DNA from: Ophiura sarsii
Lineage: Eukaryota; Echinodermata; Ophiuroidea; Amphilepidida; Ophiuridae
Direction of reading: 5' to 3'
Assembly (NCBI GenBank): GCA_035610835.1
Contig: CM069447.1
Location: 40,165,437 to 40,229,436, forward strand
Length of the DNA: 64,000 bases
A model generated the notes under the pieces. It was not told the origin of the DNA. It was given only the letters and a program-made list of their open reading frames with translations, and did no database searches. The translations under genes were made by a program, and so were the position numbers. Below, piece after piece: positions 36,431-46,942 of this stretch (within the stretch, counting starts at the first letter, position 1; each line of letters begins with the position of its first letter).

Positions 36431-36800
36431 TGAGCCATCTTGTTTTTACCTCCCCGACCACCAACCCCTGAGCGCTTTGGCATACAATTATGTATCAATA
36501 TCATTTCAACGGTGTCAAATATTAAATACGTATACTGTACGTATTTTATATCTGTACGTACACTGTCATTGTCAGTGTTATTGAGATTTATTCCGTTGAG
36601 GGCGCTAACGGAATAAATCGAATCTGGTTGTTAAACTGCACTATACCTACAGATTAAGACGAATTGTAAACTGCATATATAGTGCAGTTTAACAAGGAGA
36701 CCAGGTTGGGTTTTCTTGTTGAACCGATATGAGCAGGGACAAACACATCATCATGCTATATCGCTATAACATTTTTAATATATTCCGATTCAACAATGTT

Positions 36801-37083
36801 AGGGGTCGTCATAATTTTCGCCATGTTCAGTTACGTACAAAGCGTACGTAAGAGGGGGGGGGGGGGGGCGGGGGAGGGGGTCGAAATATACTCCAACTCT
36901 ACGTAACTTAAATGGCGATCTTGAAAGGCGGCGGGATTTGTTTTTTAAAGTACAAAATAAATAAAATTTCGCCATTTATTGCGTACGTAACTCGAGGGGG
37001 GGGGGGGGGGGGGGGGGAGGGGGGTAAAAAGTTACGTACGCTCTGTACGTAAGTGAAAATTGCGATAATTTTGGACGACCCCT
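36801..37083. mobile_element. Foldback MITE, 283 bp, G-rich core
   Basis: Inverted ends of about 50 bases: AGGGGTCGTC, ATTTTCGC, TTACGTAC, AGCGTACGTAA at the left, mirrored at the right. Inside are two G runs (about 36854-36867 and 36996-37017) and a second inverted pair around GCGTACGTAA. Confidence 0.75.
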
Positions 37084-37595
37084 TTTTGACACACCTGCAA
37101 AAGTGGCATTATTGCATTGCGCTATGCTAGTATAATACTCTCTATAGGATTGGAATAACATCAATGTATCGGCAATGTGATAAAAACATTGATCATTGTT
37201 ATTTCTTCTGTATCTACTATTTCTATGTTTGAATCTAATACCCATCGTGCAATCGTTCTGTACTCCCCGCGCACACGCAGAGAACATTGTGCAAATGTAT
37301 TGAGAACGAACTATATAGTAACGCAGACAGCAACTTGAACGCACTAAGAAGGTTTATAGTGAGTGGAAGCACAGTCATCAGAGCCCGTGAGACTTTTAAA
37401 GTAGAAACACAATGGGTGGTAATAAGAACGCCGTGAAAATGTGATAAACGGGATAGGAGCGCACTAAGAGCTACCTTGTTTTAAACAATTGAAAACTTTT
37501 AGCAGTTTCCGCGCTCTTTTCTGCATGTTTGGATGATTTCAAAATTCGTATTGGTCATTTTGACCATCTCCGACTAAGTCAGGGGTCAACCTGTT

Positions 37596-37957
37596 CCCAC
37601 CCGGGGTAGAGCGACCCGGGGTAGACCAACCCTAAGTCGACCAACCCTGGGTGGACTAGGTTAGGGTTAGGGTTAGGGTTAGGGTTAGGGTTATGGTTAG
37701 GTTTAGGGTTAGAAACAGTCCCTGCGTGGACAGTCCGGGGCTGGACAGTCCCGGGTTGTTTTAGAATGATCCGTCCTTGTTTTACCTCCCCGACCGCCAA
37801 CCCCCTGAGTTTTTTAACATATATTTCAGAATGCATATAGTTTACAAGGTGTTTTTTTAAACAGTATTATGGTTTATTCCGTGAGGGCGCTATTGTTGTT
37901 CACCCAGGGTTGGTCGACTTAGGGTTGATCAACCCCGGGTCGGTCTACCCCGGGTGG
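37596..37957. mobile_element. TIR element with a telomere-like (TTAGGG)n core
   Basis: Left arm blocks CCCACCCGGGGTAGA, GACCAACCCTAAGTCGACC and AACCCTGGGTG are mirrored at 37900-37957 (CACCCAGGGTTGGTCGACTT, GGTCTACCCCGGGTGG). Between them lies an interstitial telomere-type tract (37660-37711) of about nine hexamers, two of them mutated. The proline- and asparagine-rich frame on the minus strand is a by-product of the tract. Confidence 0.65.
37660..37711. repeat. Interstitial TTAGGG tract
   Basis: Consecutive GTTAGG/TTAGGG hexamers with one TTATGG and one GTTTAGG variant. The vertebrate/deuterostome-type telomere motif is here embedded inside a TIR element rather than at a chromosome end. Confidence 0.9.
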
Positions 37958-37999
37958 AAAGTCATTGGGTATTTCCACGCTGCATATATATATATGGCA

Positions 38000-38439
38000 T
38001 TAATCTATAAAAAGAACAATACCTTTGTCAATGTCAGATTTTTTTAGAATCCGTTAAAGGATTCTATTTATAATTTGCCAGCCACGAACAAGTGTGTCGA
38101 ATGTATTGTTCGCGAATTGGGATTTCAATTGGCCAATGATCACCGGTCTGTCGTTAAGGCGCATGCTTACCCACGTCTGCAGTCATCAACGTCATCTGAT
38201 GACGTTGTTGCTATCAGCACAGCAACATTCCTAATAATTTTGGTTGAAGGATTGTGTGTAGCAATTTGCAAATTTAGGTTGGATGTCAACATAGACTATT
38301 ACATTTGTCCACGAATAGCAGGTGATGCATTCTTCGCAGTTGTAACGACATTCGAAAATAAACGTTACTCGCCCATCCCGAAGGTGTAGGGTGCAAACCT
38401 AGTACTGCGGTAAAATGGTTTAAGTAGTAGGTTGTTACG
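38000..38439 (+). promoter_or_regulatory. Second copy of the leader-exon 5' flank
   Basis: Aligns with 8440-8903 (GATCACCGGTCTGTCGTTAA, CACGTCTGCAG, GAAGGTGTAGGGTGCAAAC). It has a duplicated ATCATCTGATGACG-like insertion and differs by short indels. The frame 38075-38389 spans it but is not preserved in the other copy. Confidence 0.45.
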
Positions 38440-38481
38440 ATGAATCTGGTTCCGAAAATTTTACTTCGCTTATTTGCCTAG
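38440..38481 (+). pseudogene. Leader exon copy 2, frameshifted
   Basis: Matches exon 8904-8946 nearly base for base (ATGAATCTGGTTCCGAAAAT, TTATTTGCCTAG|GTGAGT). It is 42 nt long instead of 43: one T is missing in the leucine run (TTCGCTT for TTCTGCTT). The shifted frame reads MNLVPKILLRLFA and then a TAG at the splice junction. Flank and donor are intact, so transcription could persist, but this exon cannot supply a phase 1 signal peptide unless the missing base is a sequencing error. Confidence 0.75.
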
Positions 38482-38533
38482 GTGAGTGGTAGTTTATATA
38501 TTTTAACAGGTATATTCTACTCGTATATATACA

Positions 38534-38590
38534 TGTTCTAAAACCAACTAATTAATAGTTAAAACTTTTAATTTAGTTGGTTTTAGAACA
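38534..38590. repeat. Collapsed copy of the 8983-9388 TIR element
   Basis: TGTTCTAAAACCAACTAA and its reverse complement are separated by about 20 bases, in the same place relative to the leader exon as the 400-bp element in block A. Confidence 0.65.
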
Positions 38591-39134
38591 AGATTTCTCA
38601 GGTGAAAATTAAAATTACATTCAAATTTTTATTTTCAACTTTCTTTCAATATCATACAATTCACTTAGAAGGTGAAAATTATTTTATTTTTTTCAAAAAA
38701 AAAATCATAATTTGAGGACATCACATTAATGTTAAATATCTTAATCATCTGCTGGTAAATTTTCGTGGTGTTTGCAAGTTTTCATCGCGCAATGATACCA
38801 ACCCGGCTAGAATTTTATTAACGACGTCATTTATTTGCATAACGACTAAACAATGAATCTTTCATTTTGGGATAACTTATTACACAGGAACACATTTAAA
38901 AACCCACAAGTGCTACGTGTCTTTGAAATTTGAGGTTGAGGGATATTTGCGTATTTGCTATTAAAGTCTATAACTATTTGGCAGACTTGTATTGTCCGAA
39001 TCAGGACAACGGGTTGTATCGAGTTATATCTGCAGTCAATTGAAAACCATATAAAACTGTGAATCTATTTGAAACTGTCAATATGATCTCAGCTTTGTTG
39101 ACCTTGTTCATACTGTTTAATAACCTTAATTAAT

Positions 39135-39188
39135 TTCAGTCATATCATAACCGTCATGGCGCGCCGTGACGGTTATAATATGACTGAA
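39135..39188. repeat. Palindrome centred on GGCGCGCC
   Basis: A 54-base near-perfect palindrome (TTCAGTCATAT, ATAACCGTCA on the left arm) with no spacer around GGCGCGCC at 39158-39165. It is followed by a second short inverted pair GTAACGGGC/GCCCGTTAC (39198-39221). It could be an element end or a cruciform. Confidence 0.7.
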
Positions 39189-39221
39189 GTTAATGTAACG
39201 GGCACCCCAGCGCCCGTTACG

Positions 39222-40910
39222 CAAACTATCATTTGCAGCTAACTATATCAAATATAAATCTTTACTGTGTAAGCCTATGGGGAAAAATGTCCATGTTAAC
39301 ACCTTTTCAATCCTTAATCTGGGTTGTATTGACGGATCCCTACATAACTACATAAAAATACCTGGACATCATGAAAGCAAAGCTCAAGGTCATTTAAGCT
39401 TAAATAGTTTAAATTTAGCACAGGATTCTAAGGGGAAATGGCCATGACTCAATAAACATTTTCTGCACAGTTTTTGGCAATAGAAAAGGCAACATACCTT
39501 TAGCCTGCAATGTCATTGTTCTGGTTGGCATAGTTGAACCATCTGTATAGGGGGCGGGTTGCGTAGCGAGCCGAACCCTATAAGCGTGGGATTGGCAAAA
39601 TGATGAAATTTAGGTCTTTCTAGATATAGATGGAGGCAGCCATGTTTAAATGTTGTAGTCTATGCCACATTCGTAAAATATATGCAGCATAGTATATTAG
39701 TATCCCGCAGCCAGTGATGCAGTCAAAGATATTTGTTTTTAGTCTATTGATGTATTGGCAATACTTCCAACAGAGAGACATAATAGATAATATTGTTTGA
39801 CCTAGGAGAAACCATGCAAACAGTGGTCAGTCAGTACAGCAATTGTTCTGATAAGGAAGACTATGACACTGCTTGAACATGTTACTGTGTGTAAAATCAT
39901 AAGCCACATAGAAAGTACACAGACACAAGCATGAATTGTAATTTTGTTTTTCAACAATTTCAATACAAGAACTATTTTGCACAAAATGAAATATTGAAAT
40001 GGAAATAAAGATAACAGATTTTTATCAGAATTTTGGGTGTGGCTTGATATATTGAAGAAAGGCTTCGTTTTTATTGAATTCCATGTTTATTTGGGAACTG
40101 ATAGATCTGGTAATACATAGTATTGATGTTTAAATTAAGCCAAATATAATGTAGGCCTAGCCATTACATCATGTAACATATTTTACACAGAGTTGTGGCA
40201 TCGTGAAAATACAAAAAAATAGGAATGAGTGATTTTAGTGTTAAAAAATGATTAAATTCAGTAAGACAAATGCTCCCTTCCACTTATTTCTACAAAAATG
40301 GTAAATGGAATTATCCTGGTCATGGGCAATGTCGTTTAAAGTTAAAGGGATAGTTATCTAGTTTTCGTTTGCATATGGAAAATGTTCATGGTATATTCCC
40401 ATGGTATATTGGTATTAAACCAATGATTTAACTTACTTCCCATTCCAGAAAAATGTTTACAAAACATGCCTCTTTCTTTTAGACCGGCCCTATTTCATTT
40501 AATGGAATTTTTATTTACAGAAAGTTGTCATGTCTATTTGTATTGCATTTTAAAGGAGATAATTTGAACTTCAAAATGTTATGATCCTGCCTACCTTTGA
40601 TAATGTGCCATTGACTTTTCCTTTTGAGGTATTATTTTACACCATAGTTTACATGTATAATAAAGGATTACAATGTTTTATGCTTTAAATCGTTGATAGA
40701 TTCATAGAAAAATACGTCCAGGTTTGAATCCGGGCCTGCGCCATTAAGGGGGCGGTTAGGTTGATTTGACCCAAATGTGGAAACACATTTTCTCAATGTT
40801 ACCGTAGATCTACCGCTTAGTGTTATATATCAAATTAAAGCTTAGGTCAAGACGTTTCAGAAAATGCGTGTTATTTTGATCTGGTTGCCATGGTTACCAT
40901 GCAAGGCCTC
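39222..40910. other. No gene recognised
   Basis: AT-rich sequence with short chance frames. About 40690-40760 repeats the leader of the minisatellite-bearing family (AGGTTTGAATCCGGGCCTG). Confidence 0.4.
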
Positions 40911-41219
40911 TGATTGGCTAAACACGGGAGCAAACGTAACTTGAAAACGAAATGTTGCATATACACCATACTTGGGTAGATGATGTATCGGTATAGTGCG
41001 CATGAAACCATGGATCCGAATTTTTTTATACTGTTGCCCATGGCAACCGTGAACCGACCAATCAGGTAATTTTGTATCGTAATTCAAATTTGAAAACAGA
41101 TATTAAAAATCGGGCTCCATGGTTTCATAGCCCCTTGAGTGCTTAACGTGTGGTCCAAATCCCATGCTTATATGACCTTACGTTTTTGAGTTACGTTTGC
41201 TCCCGTGTTAAGCCAATCA
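40911..41219. mobile_element. TIR element, 309 bp, 31-bp ends
   Basis: TGATTGGCTAAACACGGGAG plus CAAACGTAACT at the left is mirrored at 41189-41219 with one mismatch. The interior carries further inverted blocks (TGGTTGCCATGG against CCATGGCAACC; GAAACCATGG against CCATGGTTTC). Confidence 0.75.
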
Positions 41220-41478
41220 ATAAAATGTTGGTCAAAAGTATACACCAGATCGCACCAAATGAGTTGAACAAAAATCCAATTCAGAGGGGGGCACATCCCC
41301 TCTCAGACTCCCTGTTCGAGCTTTTAAACAATATATACTTAAATCAAGAATATCAGTTGCTCAAATTCTTTCGTGCATTGATAAACAACAAAATATTTAT
41401 TGGAAATGAAGAAGTGGCTTTTCGATAACATTTTGTAGGTGTCGCTTTTTTATCAATTGTATTGACTGTTAATAATCT

Positions 41479-41536
41479 AGGTAACTCGCCCGTTCCGAAG
41501 GGAGAGGTGTAGGGTGCCAACCAAGTTGATTTTAAA
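41479..41536 (+). promoter_or_regulatory. Third copy (partial) of the leader-exon 5' flank
   Basis: ACTCGCCCGTTCCGAAGG and GAGGTGTAGGGTGC match the bases directly upstream of the other two leader exons. Conservation stops a short distance upstream. Confidence 0.45.
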
Positions 41537-41578
41537 ATGGATGTTGTTAGGAAGCTTTTACCTGTGCTTAGTTGCCTA
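41537..41578 (+). pseudogene. Leader exon copy 3, splice phase altered
   Basis: ATG at 41537 encodes MDVVRKLLPVLSCL, a plausible short signal sequence aligned residue for residue with exon 8904. The exon-final G is missing: CTA|GTGAGC replaces CTAG|GTGAGT. The exon is therefore 42 nt and exits in phase 0, which does not fit the phase 1 acceptors at 45564 or 48464. It could still serve an unseen phase 0 exon, so I call it a probable rather than certain pseudo-exon. Confidence 0.6.
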
Positions 41579-41802
41579 GTGAGCGACGGTTTCATAGACA
41601 AAAACTATGATAAATGGCAAAAAATATAATATTTTGCTTAAAAAAGAAGAAGTAAAGACTCGCGCCGAGCAAAGCTCGCGTGCGGAGTGCCACCTCTCTT
41701 TCATTAGCGTTTGGGCCAGACTCCCCCATGTAATATTTGGCTGTGGGGGTTCGCCACTCCTCCCGCACAGCGAATCTGTTTTACTTCCCAACATAAATTA
41801 AT

Positions 41803-41880
41803 GCCGGTACCCAATTAAACACCTGGGTGAAGTGTGGCAAGTCGTGTAAAGTGCCTTGCACAAGAACACAATACGCTGGC
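41803..41880 (-). repeat. SINE/LINE-tail-like fragment
   Basis: On the minus strand the blocks GCCAGCGTATTGTG, TTGTGCAAGGCACTTTACAC and CCCAGGTGTTTAATTGGGTA follow in the order common to tRNA-related SINE bodies of marine invertebrates. No tRNA-like head was recognised. Confidence 0.5.
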
Positions 41881-42104
41881 ACCAACGGGGCTTAAAGAAT
41901 ATATATTTTCCATACATGATCATCTCCTGTGAAAATCCACACAATTACAGCATTTTGGCAACTAGAAACATTTTATAATTGTTATGCATGAACTGACTAA
42001 TACGAGAATATTGGTAAACGTAACCCAACCCCGTATAATAACTGCAATAATCTCAATAGACGATGATCGTAATTTCTCTACCGTAATATCGTTCCATCAA
42101 CTTA

Positions 42105-42405
42105 ATTAGGCCAGAAACGTATCCATGGTTCCCACTATTTTTTGGATTTGTATTAAATGTTAGCATTGGAGTAGTAAATGAGATACGTATCCATGGTTAT
42201 ACATAAAGCACAGGGATATTTTGACCTACCTCATTATGTCAGGGTCACAACTATTTTATTGTTCTTATGTTATATCATTGGAATAGTAAATGCGATGCGT
42301 ATCCATGGTTACACGTAAATACAGGGATATTTTGATCTACCTCGGTGCGTGCCAACTATATTTTCAATTGCTCTTACATTTCATCAGTGGAAGAGTAAAT
42401 TATAG
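42105..42405. repeat. Minisatellite of about 110 bp, copy 3
   Basis: Three units marked by GTAGTAAATGAGATACGTAT, GGAATAGTAAATGCGATGCG and a degenerate third, plus CCATGGTTA and CCTACCTC blocks. More diverged than copies 1 and 2. Confidence 0.7.
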
Positions 42406-43643
42406 TTATACATCGTTTGCTCATTCCACCATGATCATATTCTCTTCATAATTTTTGGCTCACTGCAATCGCTTTTCATAATGGTTTGAATAAAGTGACA
42501 AGATCCCTGAACATTTGTTTTACTGTATAGTCGTAACGTGGCGTGACTTGGCGTGACTTGATGACCAGATCTGGAAATGTATCATATCTGGAAATCGATT
42601 ACTGATCTGGAAATACATTTTTCATGGTGTTCTGATTTAAAAACTAAACACTTGATTTCAACATATATTTTAATTTGTACTTTTTCTAATTTGAAAGTGA
42701 CTTAAACATAATTATAATATAATAACATTGCAAAACTAGTTATCAGACGACCACTTATCAACTAATTATTGCTTAATTAAATTAATTAATTAATTAATTC
42801 CTGTTTTTAAAACAGCACGGTCAATAATTAAAGCCCTCGGTAATGATTCAGTAAATGATCTTATGAGCATAATAACCTCTAAAATTGGAGTGTAATTATA
42901 ATGATAAGTCGGGTTTCGATTAGCCAACATTAAGTATCCACAAAATTGAAGCATTCTGATGATTCACAAAAATAACTACCAGATTAGGAAAGAAAGATTA
43001 GGTCTCTTGCCTGGATGGTAATCACGGCGACATTAGCGTGGACGTACGCATTTGATTAGTCGGTATAATTTTGTTGGTTCACCTTTATTTCTTGCCCCAC
43101 CCAAATGAAAAACCTAGGTACGTCACTGGAATCAAATATGGTCATTTTTTGGATTGGTATACAGAGCGTCCCTAAAATAGGGTGCATAATTATGTTTCAC
43201 GTCATTGCCCGCATTGATTACTATTTATTTTTAAACATTTCGTATTTGTGCGAGCTTCAAGATAACTAAATAGGCTTTCGTATGTAGTATGCTTTGTCAA
43301 ATGTGATCGACTCTATCCAGAGATACGCTTGTTTGACCATGAGCGAACAATATTAAAACTGTGCCATCAATGTATAAAATTGCTGTTATGTTTAACGCTT
43401 TGAAGCATTTCTTCTTTAGAAATAGCACACATTTGACTACGATTCCTAATAATTTCAAAATCATGGTTTTAGAGTGAATTTAAAGTGAAAAGTAAACTGT
43501 TTCTTTTCACTCCGCGCCGTGCTTCTTGAAAAGTCGTACACTTAAGCGAGAAAAAAAAGCATTTGTATAATATAAATAACATTTCCAATGTTTAAACTGA
43601 TAAAGCAACGTCATTTGTTACACAAATAAAGACAAAAGAATAA
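42406..43643. other. No gene recognised; ATTA microsatellite
   Basis: A (TTAA/ATTA)n run lies at about 42776-42799, and short repeats of GGCGTGACTTG and ATCTGGAAAT at 42540-42605. No exon seen. Confidence 0.4.
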
Positions 43644-44369
43644 GTGACCCTGCAGAAGATGATCCGAGAACTGAGTGAAGAGAGCAACAAGGCTGGACTT
43701 AACATGAACATCAAGAAGACAAAAGTGATGATGTGCAACAAGCTGAAAGATTATGCTATAACAGTTCAAGGAAAAACCATAGAAAGAGTGGACAGTTATA
43801 TATACCTGGGCAAGAAGATTTCTCTGGAAAATGAAACAGCAGGGGAAGTGAACAGAAGAATACAGCTAGCATGGGTGAAATTTGGTAAGCTCAGCTTTAT
43901 CTTCCGTGATGAAGACCTACCATTGTCACTAAGGCGACCAATCTTCAACCAGTGTATCATCCCAGTGCTATCGTATGGCTCAGAAACATGGACAACAACT
44001 AAGAGATTGGAGAAGAAGCTGAAAGTCACTGAGAGGGCAATGGAAAGGATATTGATTGGCGTTACAAGAAGGGACAGGGTGACCAACACAGATTTAAGGA
44101 AGAAAACAGAAGTGAGGGACATCATACTGGAAGAAAAAAAATGGAGAAGGGCTGGCCATCTAGCCAGGAGGAAAGACAACAGATGGACTCATAAATTAAC
44201 AGACTGGATCCCCAGAGCATTCACCAGAGGAAGAGGCAGGCCAAACAGACGGTGGATAGACGACATCATAGAGTATGGCAACGTTACTTGGAAAAAGACA
44301 GCTCAGGACAGAGTGAAATGGAAAATTGATGAAGACGCCTTACTTCTGCAGTGGAGTGAAATAGGCTAG
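43644..44369 (+). pseudogene. RTE-type LINE reverse transcriptase, C-terminal fragment
   Basis: An open frame of 241 codons contains GLNMNIKKTKVMM, YIYLGKKISLENE, EVNRRIQLAW, PVLSYGSETWTTTKRLEKKL, AMERILIGVTRRDR, KWRRAGHLARR and GRGRPNRRWIDDI. This is the post-palm, thumb and tail region of RTE-clade endonuclease-reverse transcriptases. The endonuclease and the catalytic YADD block are absent upstream, so the copy is 5' truncated, as is usual for LINEs. The frame is unbroken to its stop, so insertion is fairly recent. It belongs to a different clade from the 24.7-27.6 kb element. Confidence 0.9.
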
Positions 44370-44387
44370 ATAGAGGATAGAAGAAGT

Positions 44388-44465
44388 GAGATTCGAACTC
44401 AAGCGTAAAATGTTTCATAGCTAATACAAGTCATTAGACCGACGCCTTAGACCACTCGGCCACAG
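44388..44465 (-). tRNA. tRNA-Leu/Ser-like sequence, degenerate
   Basis: On the minus strand GTGGCCGAGTGGTCTAAGGC (type II D-arm) and GAGTTCGAATCTC (T-loop) are clear and correctly spaced for a long-variable-arm tRNA. The anticodon stem cannot be folded convincingly and the acceptor arms do not pair well. It begins about 20 bases after the RTE stop, so it may be a tRNA-derived tail or a pseudo-tRNA. No anticodon is assigned. Confidence 0.4.
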
Positions 44466-45359
44466 TGACAGTTCCCGATATGGTGGCAAAGAATTAAGAA
44501 ATACCAAATACTTATTTGAATGTCGTTATTTTCCAATGACCATAAAATGCTGTCCGAGCCGGGGATGGAATATTTTGAAACGACGTTTGATTGCACGAAG
44601 ACAACTGTTTTTGTCTTAATCCTTACAACTGTAAGTTTGTGTATGTAATACAATTGTAAGAATGTAGAAATCCCGGTTTTTATCCTAATTGAGGGCGCAG
44701 CCTTTAAAACATCTCTTAGTATCTCTTTAATATAACTATTCCGTTTCTTGGTTTTGTTTAGTTTCTAAAGAACATCTTGATACTAATGTACCCTTGACAC
44801 ACAGCCTAATAATGCAGACCCTCAAAGTACTGATGCGTTGACATCTCCTGGGACATCAGGACCTCTCAAAAAAGTGAAATTAAATATATAAAAATGCCTC
44901 TCTTAGAAAAAACGTATTTGCAAATAACCAATGTGAATGAAACAACAAATAGTATTAAAATACCCAATAAATCATTAAACAACAACCAATAAACAACAAT
45001 TGCCATTAAAACACTCAACAAATAGTCAAGAAAATGCTCAATAAAAATACTTTATTAAGATCAAAGTATGGTTAAGCAAATGCTCAACAATAAATCAGTT
45101 CACATTTTTTAGCAACAGTTGGAATGAACAAAAATACACACAACAAATGGTTAAACAATAATATTCAACTGTTGATCGACTGTAATTGCCCGAGTTTTTG
45201 AGTATTGCATTTGTTAAACTGTTGATGAAAACATGTTACCCAACAGTGTTGGGCACATTTTACTCAACGGCTGATTTGCTGCATACTTGAACAACATTGT
45301 GTAAAATATTTTTAAGCACCTTTTTTGCAGTGCAAGTATTCTCTATCCAAAATGTATTT
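44466..45359. other. No gene recognised
   Basis: Short AT-rich stretches with repeated CAACAAAT and CTCAACAA-like words (44930-45180). Positions 44640-44740 mirror 16275-16330. Confidence 0.4.
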
Positions 45360-45424
45360 TTGGATTGACACTGTGAATTATGTATACAATTTTAAAAAGG
45401 TACCAACACTTTTGGAACACCCTG
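45360..45424. repeat. Right end of the 14632-16208 type element
   Basis: TTTTAAAAAGGTACCAACAC followed by ACACCCTGTA matches the block A element's right terminus. It sits about 140 bases before the module exon here, against about 575 in block A. Confidence 0.6.
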
Positions 45425-45563
45425 TATTATTTAAAACGCAAGTAACCCCCTTTGAAATTCAAACTTCCTGTGGAAAGAATAAGATAATGTTTTCCATAAG
45501 GGGTGTATAGATATTAAATGGAATAGCTCCATGCAAAGTCTACTCTTCTACCATTGTCTACAG

Positions 45564-45803
45564 GTCATATACAAGAAGTCAGAGGTTATATCTGTGCAGT
45601 AGGACGAGAAAGAGATGAATATAAAGTATGGCGATGGGTTCTACCATATGCTTATCCTTGTGGATGCACACGAGTTATAATGGGAGGCATGAATACAGAC
45701 ACTCCTAAGCGGCACTTTAGACCAGTGTATGTTGACAAGCCTCTTCTATCGGATCATGTCGGAGCGATACGGACACACTATGGGCTTCAATGTTACAAAA
45801 AAG
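45564..45803 (+). CDS. Exon for the four-cysteine module, block B
   Basis: A 240-nt phase 1-1 exon (acceptor GTCTACAG, donor G|GTGAAC), same length and frame as 16783-17022. All four cysteines and the aromatic clusters are kept. Amino-acid differences from block A are confined to the C-terminal third: DKPLLSDHVGAIR for DKLLLSDKVGEIR. By hand alignment about nine other base changes are silent. This excess of silent change indicates selection on the protein. Confidence 0.72.
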
Positions 45804-46069
45804 GTGAACACTTTTAACATTACGTTTTAGCTAAACCATTGAATGTCGTACCTATTTGAACGTCCATTTATAGGTGTGTGTGTGAGATTAGCCTTTCATC
45901 AAGGCGTTGTGGAAGTGTGTGTTAGCACCCTCTGTACAAAATACGTTACTCGTTCCGCTCGGCGCTCGACGGGCAATTCTGCGAGGTGTCTTTCACAACT
46001 GTGAGATGCGTGAAGTTCATATGCCGTCATCTTGTAACTGGCTTAAACTGGAATGTGTAATGGTATATA

Positions 46070-46569
46070 CAGTCATCAAAACCAGTAACTATACAGGTAA
46101 TAAATGAGCTTTTAACTCTAAATATATATATCCTACCTAAACTAAAAAGTTGTTGGGACAGTTATCACCTTTAATATGAGATATTGCACGCTAGGATTGG
46201 GTGATTATTGAGGAAGTGACACTCCGAAATGTAAGGTGAAGTCCTATTTTCATTTACACATCTTTCTTTTCTACACGCGGACCAAGCTACGGGTACATTA
46301 TCGATTACCGGTAGTGCAAGTGAAAATGCATGCGCAGGTTGGATAGTCGGCCGTAATGTTCCGATGGATCAATATACCACACACACGCTACCTGTCATAT
46401 TCTCCCCCGTGTTGAAAAGTAAAATGTGAAAATGAAATTGTGACTTTACCTTACATTATCTCATATAAAAGAACATACATTTCTCAAAATCTGTATAAGT
46501 TAATATTTTTAGGTAGGATATATATATATTATGTTTAGAGTTAAAAGCCCATTTATTGTTTGATGACTG
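46070..46569. mobile_element. TA-flanked TIR element, 500 bp
   Basis: Ends CAGTCATCAAAA and TTTGATGACTG abut TA on each side (46068-46069, 46570-46571). Inner arms mirror AACTCTAAATATATATATCC and TACCTAAA (46117) against TTTAGGTAGG near 46509. The position has no counterpart in the block A intron, so it was inserted after the duplication or lost from A. A related left end is at 11036. Confidence 0.7.
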
Positions 46570-46705
46570 TATGTAACAGTGTGCTGTTTTTCCTTTGCAA
46601 AATATTCCAATTTGAGCGTTACAATATGCCAGGCGAAGGAAAGTCACTGCACAATATTTACTACTTCCATATTAAAAATAATTCCATTGTATCCAATGTT
46701 CAGAA

Positions 46706-46851
46706 GGGATGATTCCAAAACTCAACCGCCGGTTGACCGCCAGTCCCGCCCCGTTTTGTGCGGTTGGAACTGGTTCCTATTGTTCTAAACAATGCATAGG
46801 GGTCCGCACTGAACCGCCGGTCAGCCGGCAGTTGAATTTTGACGTCATCCC
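46706..46851. mobile_element. Small MITE, 146 bp
   Basis: GGGATGATTCCAAAACTCAA, then CCGCCGGTTGACC, is mirrored by GGTCAGCCGGCAGTTGAATT and GACGTCATCCC at the right end. It is absent from the matching block A intron near 17345-17350. Confidence 0.65.
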
Positions 46852-46942
46852 TAATGGCCATGTGATGTCTAATCCACTATAGACTTACACGGAACAAAAT
46901 GAACAAACTGCTGATGCGTACATTATAAACCACACAGTATAG

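Larger units (their letters stand above)
31965..36708. mobile_element. Giant foldback element, 4.7 kb, with tandem-repeat arms
   Basis: The outer ends are inverted copies of about 80 bases: AACCTGG, TTGTTAAACTGCACTATA and the block around AATTCGTCTTAATCTGTAGG (31965-32040), reversed at 36629-36708. Inside these lie inverted copies of GTTTATCCTTCATGTTAGA with CTCACGAAAA. The core is two head-to-head arrays of a unit of about 134 bp, 13 units rightward (32195-33897) and 16 leftward (33898-35990). The right side also holds a duplicated 220-bp block (36003-36430) and three copies of a TTATTCCGTT-AGCGCCCTC-AACGGAATAA palindrome. No transposase is visible. The plan resembles Foldback-type elements, such as the TU elements known from sea urchins, whose long terminal repeats are internally repetitive. 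Confidence 0.8.

Noticed and set aside
37579..37836. Asn-Pro repeat protein on the minus strand
   Set aside because: It is a translation of the TTAGGG tract and the element arms.
43796..44179. Minus-strand frame opposite the RTE fragment
   Set aside because: Antisense shadow of the reverse transcriptase frame.
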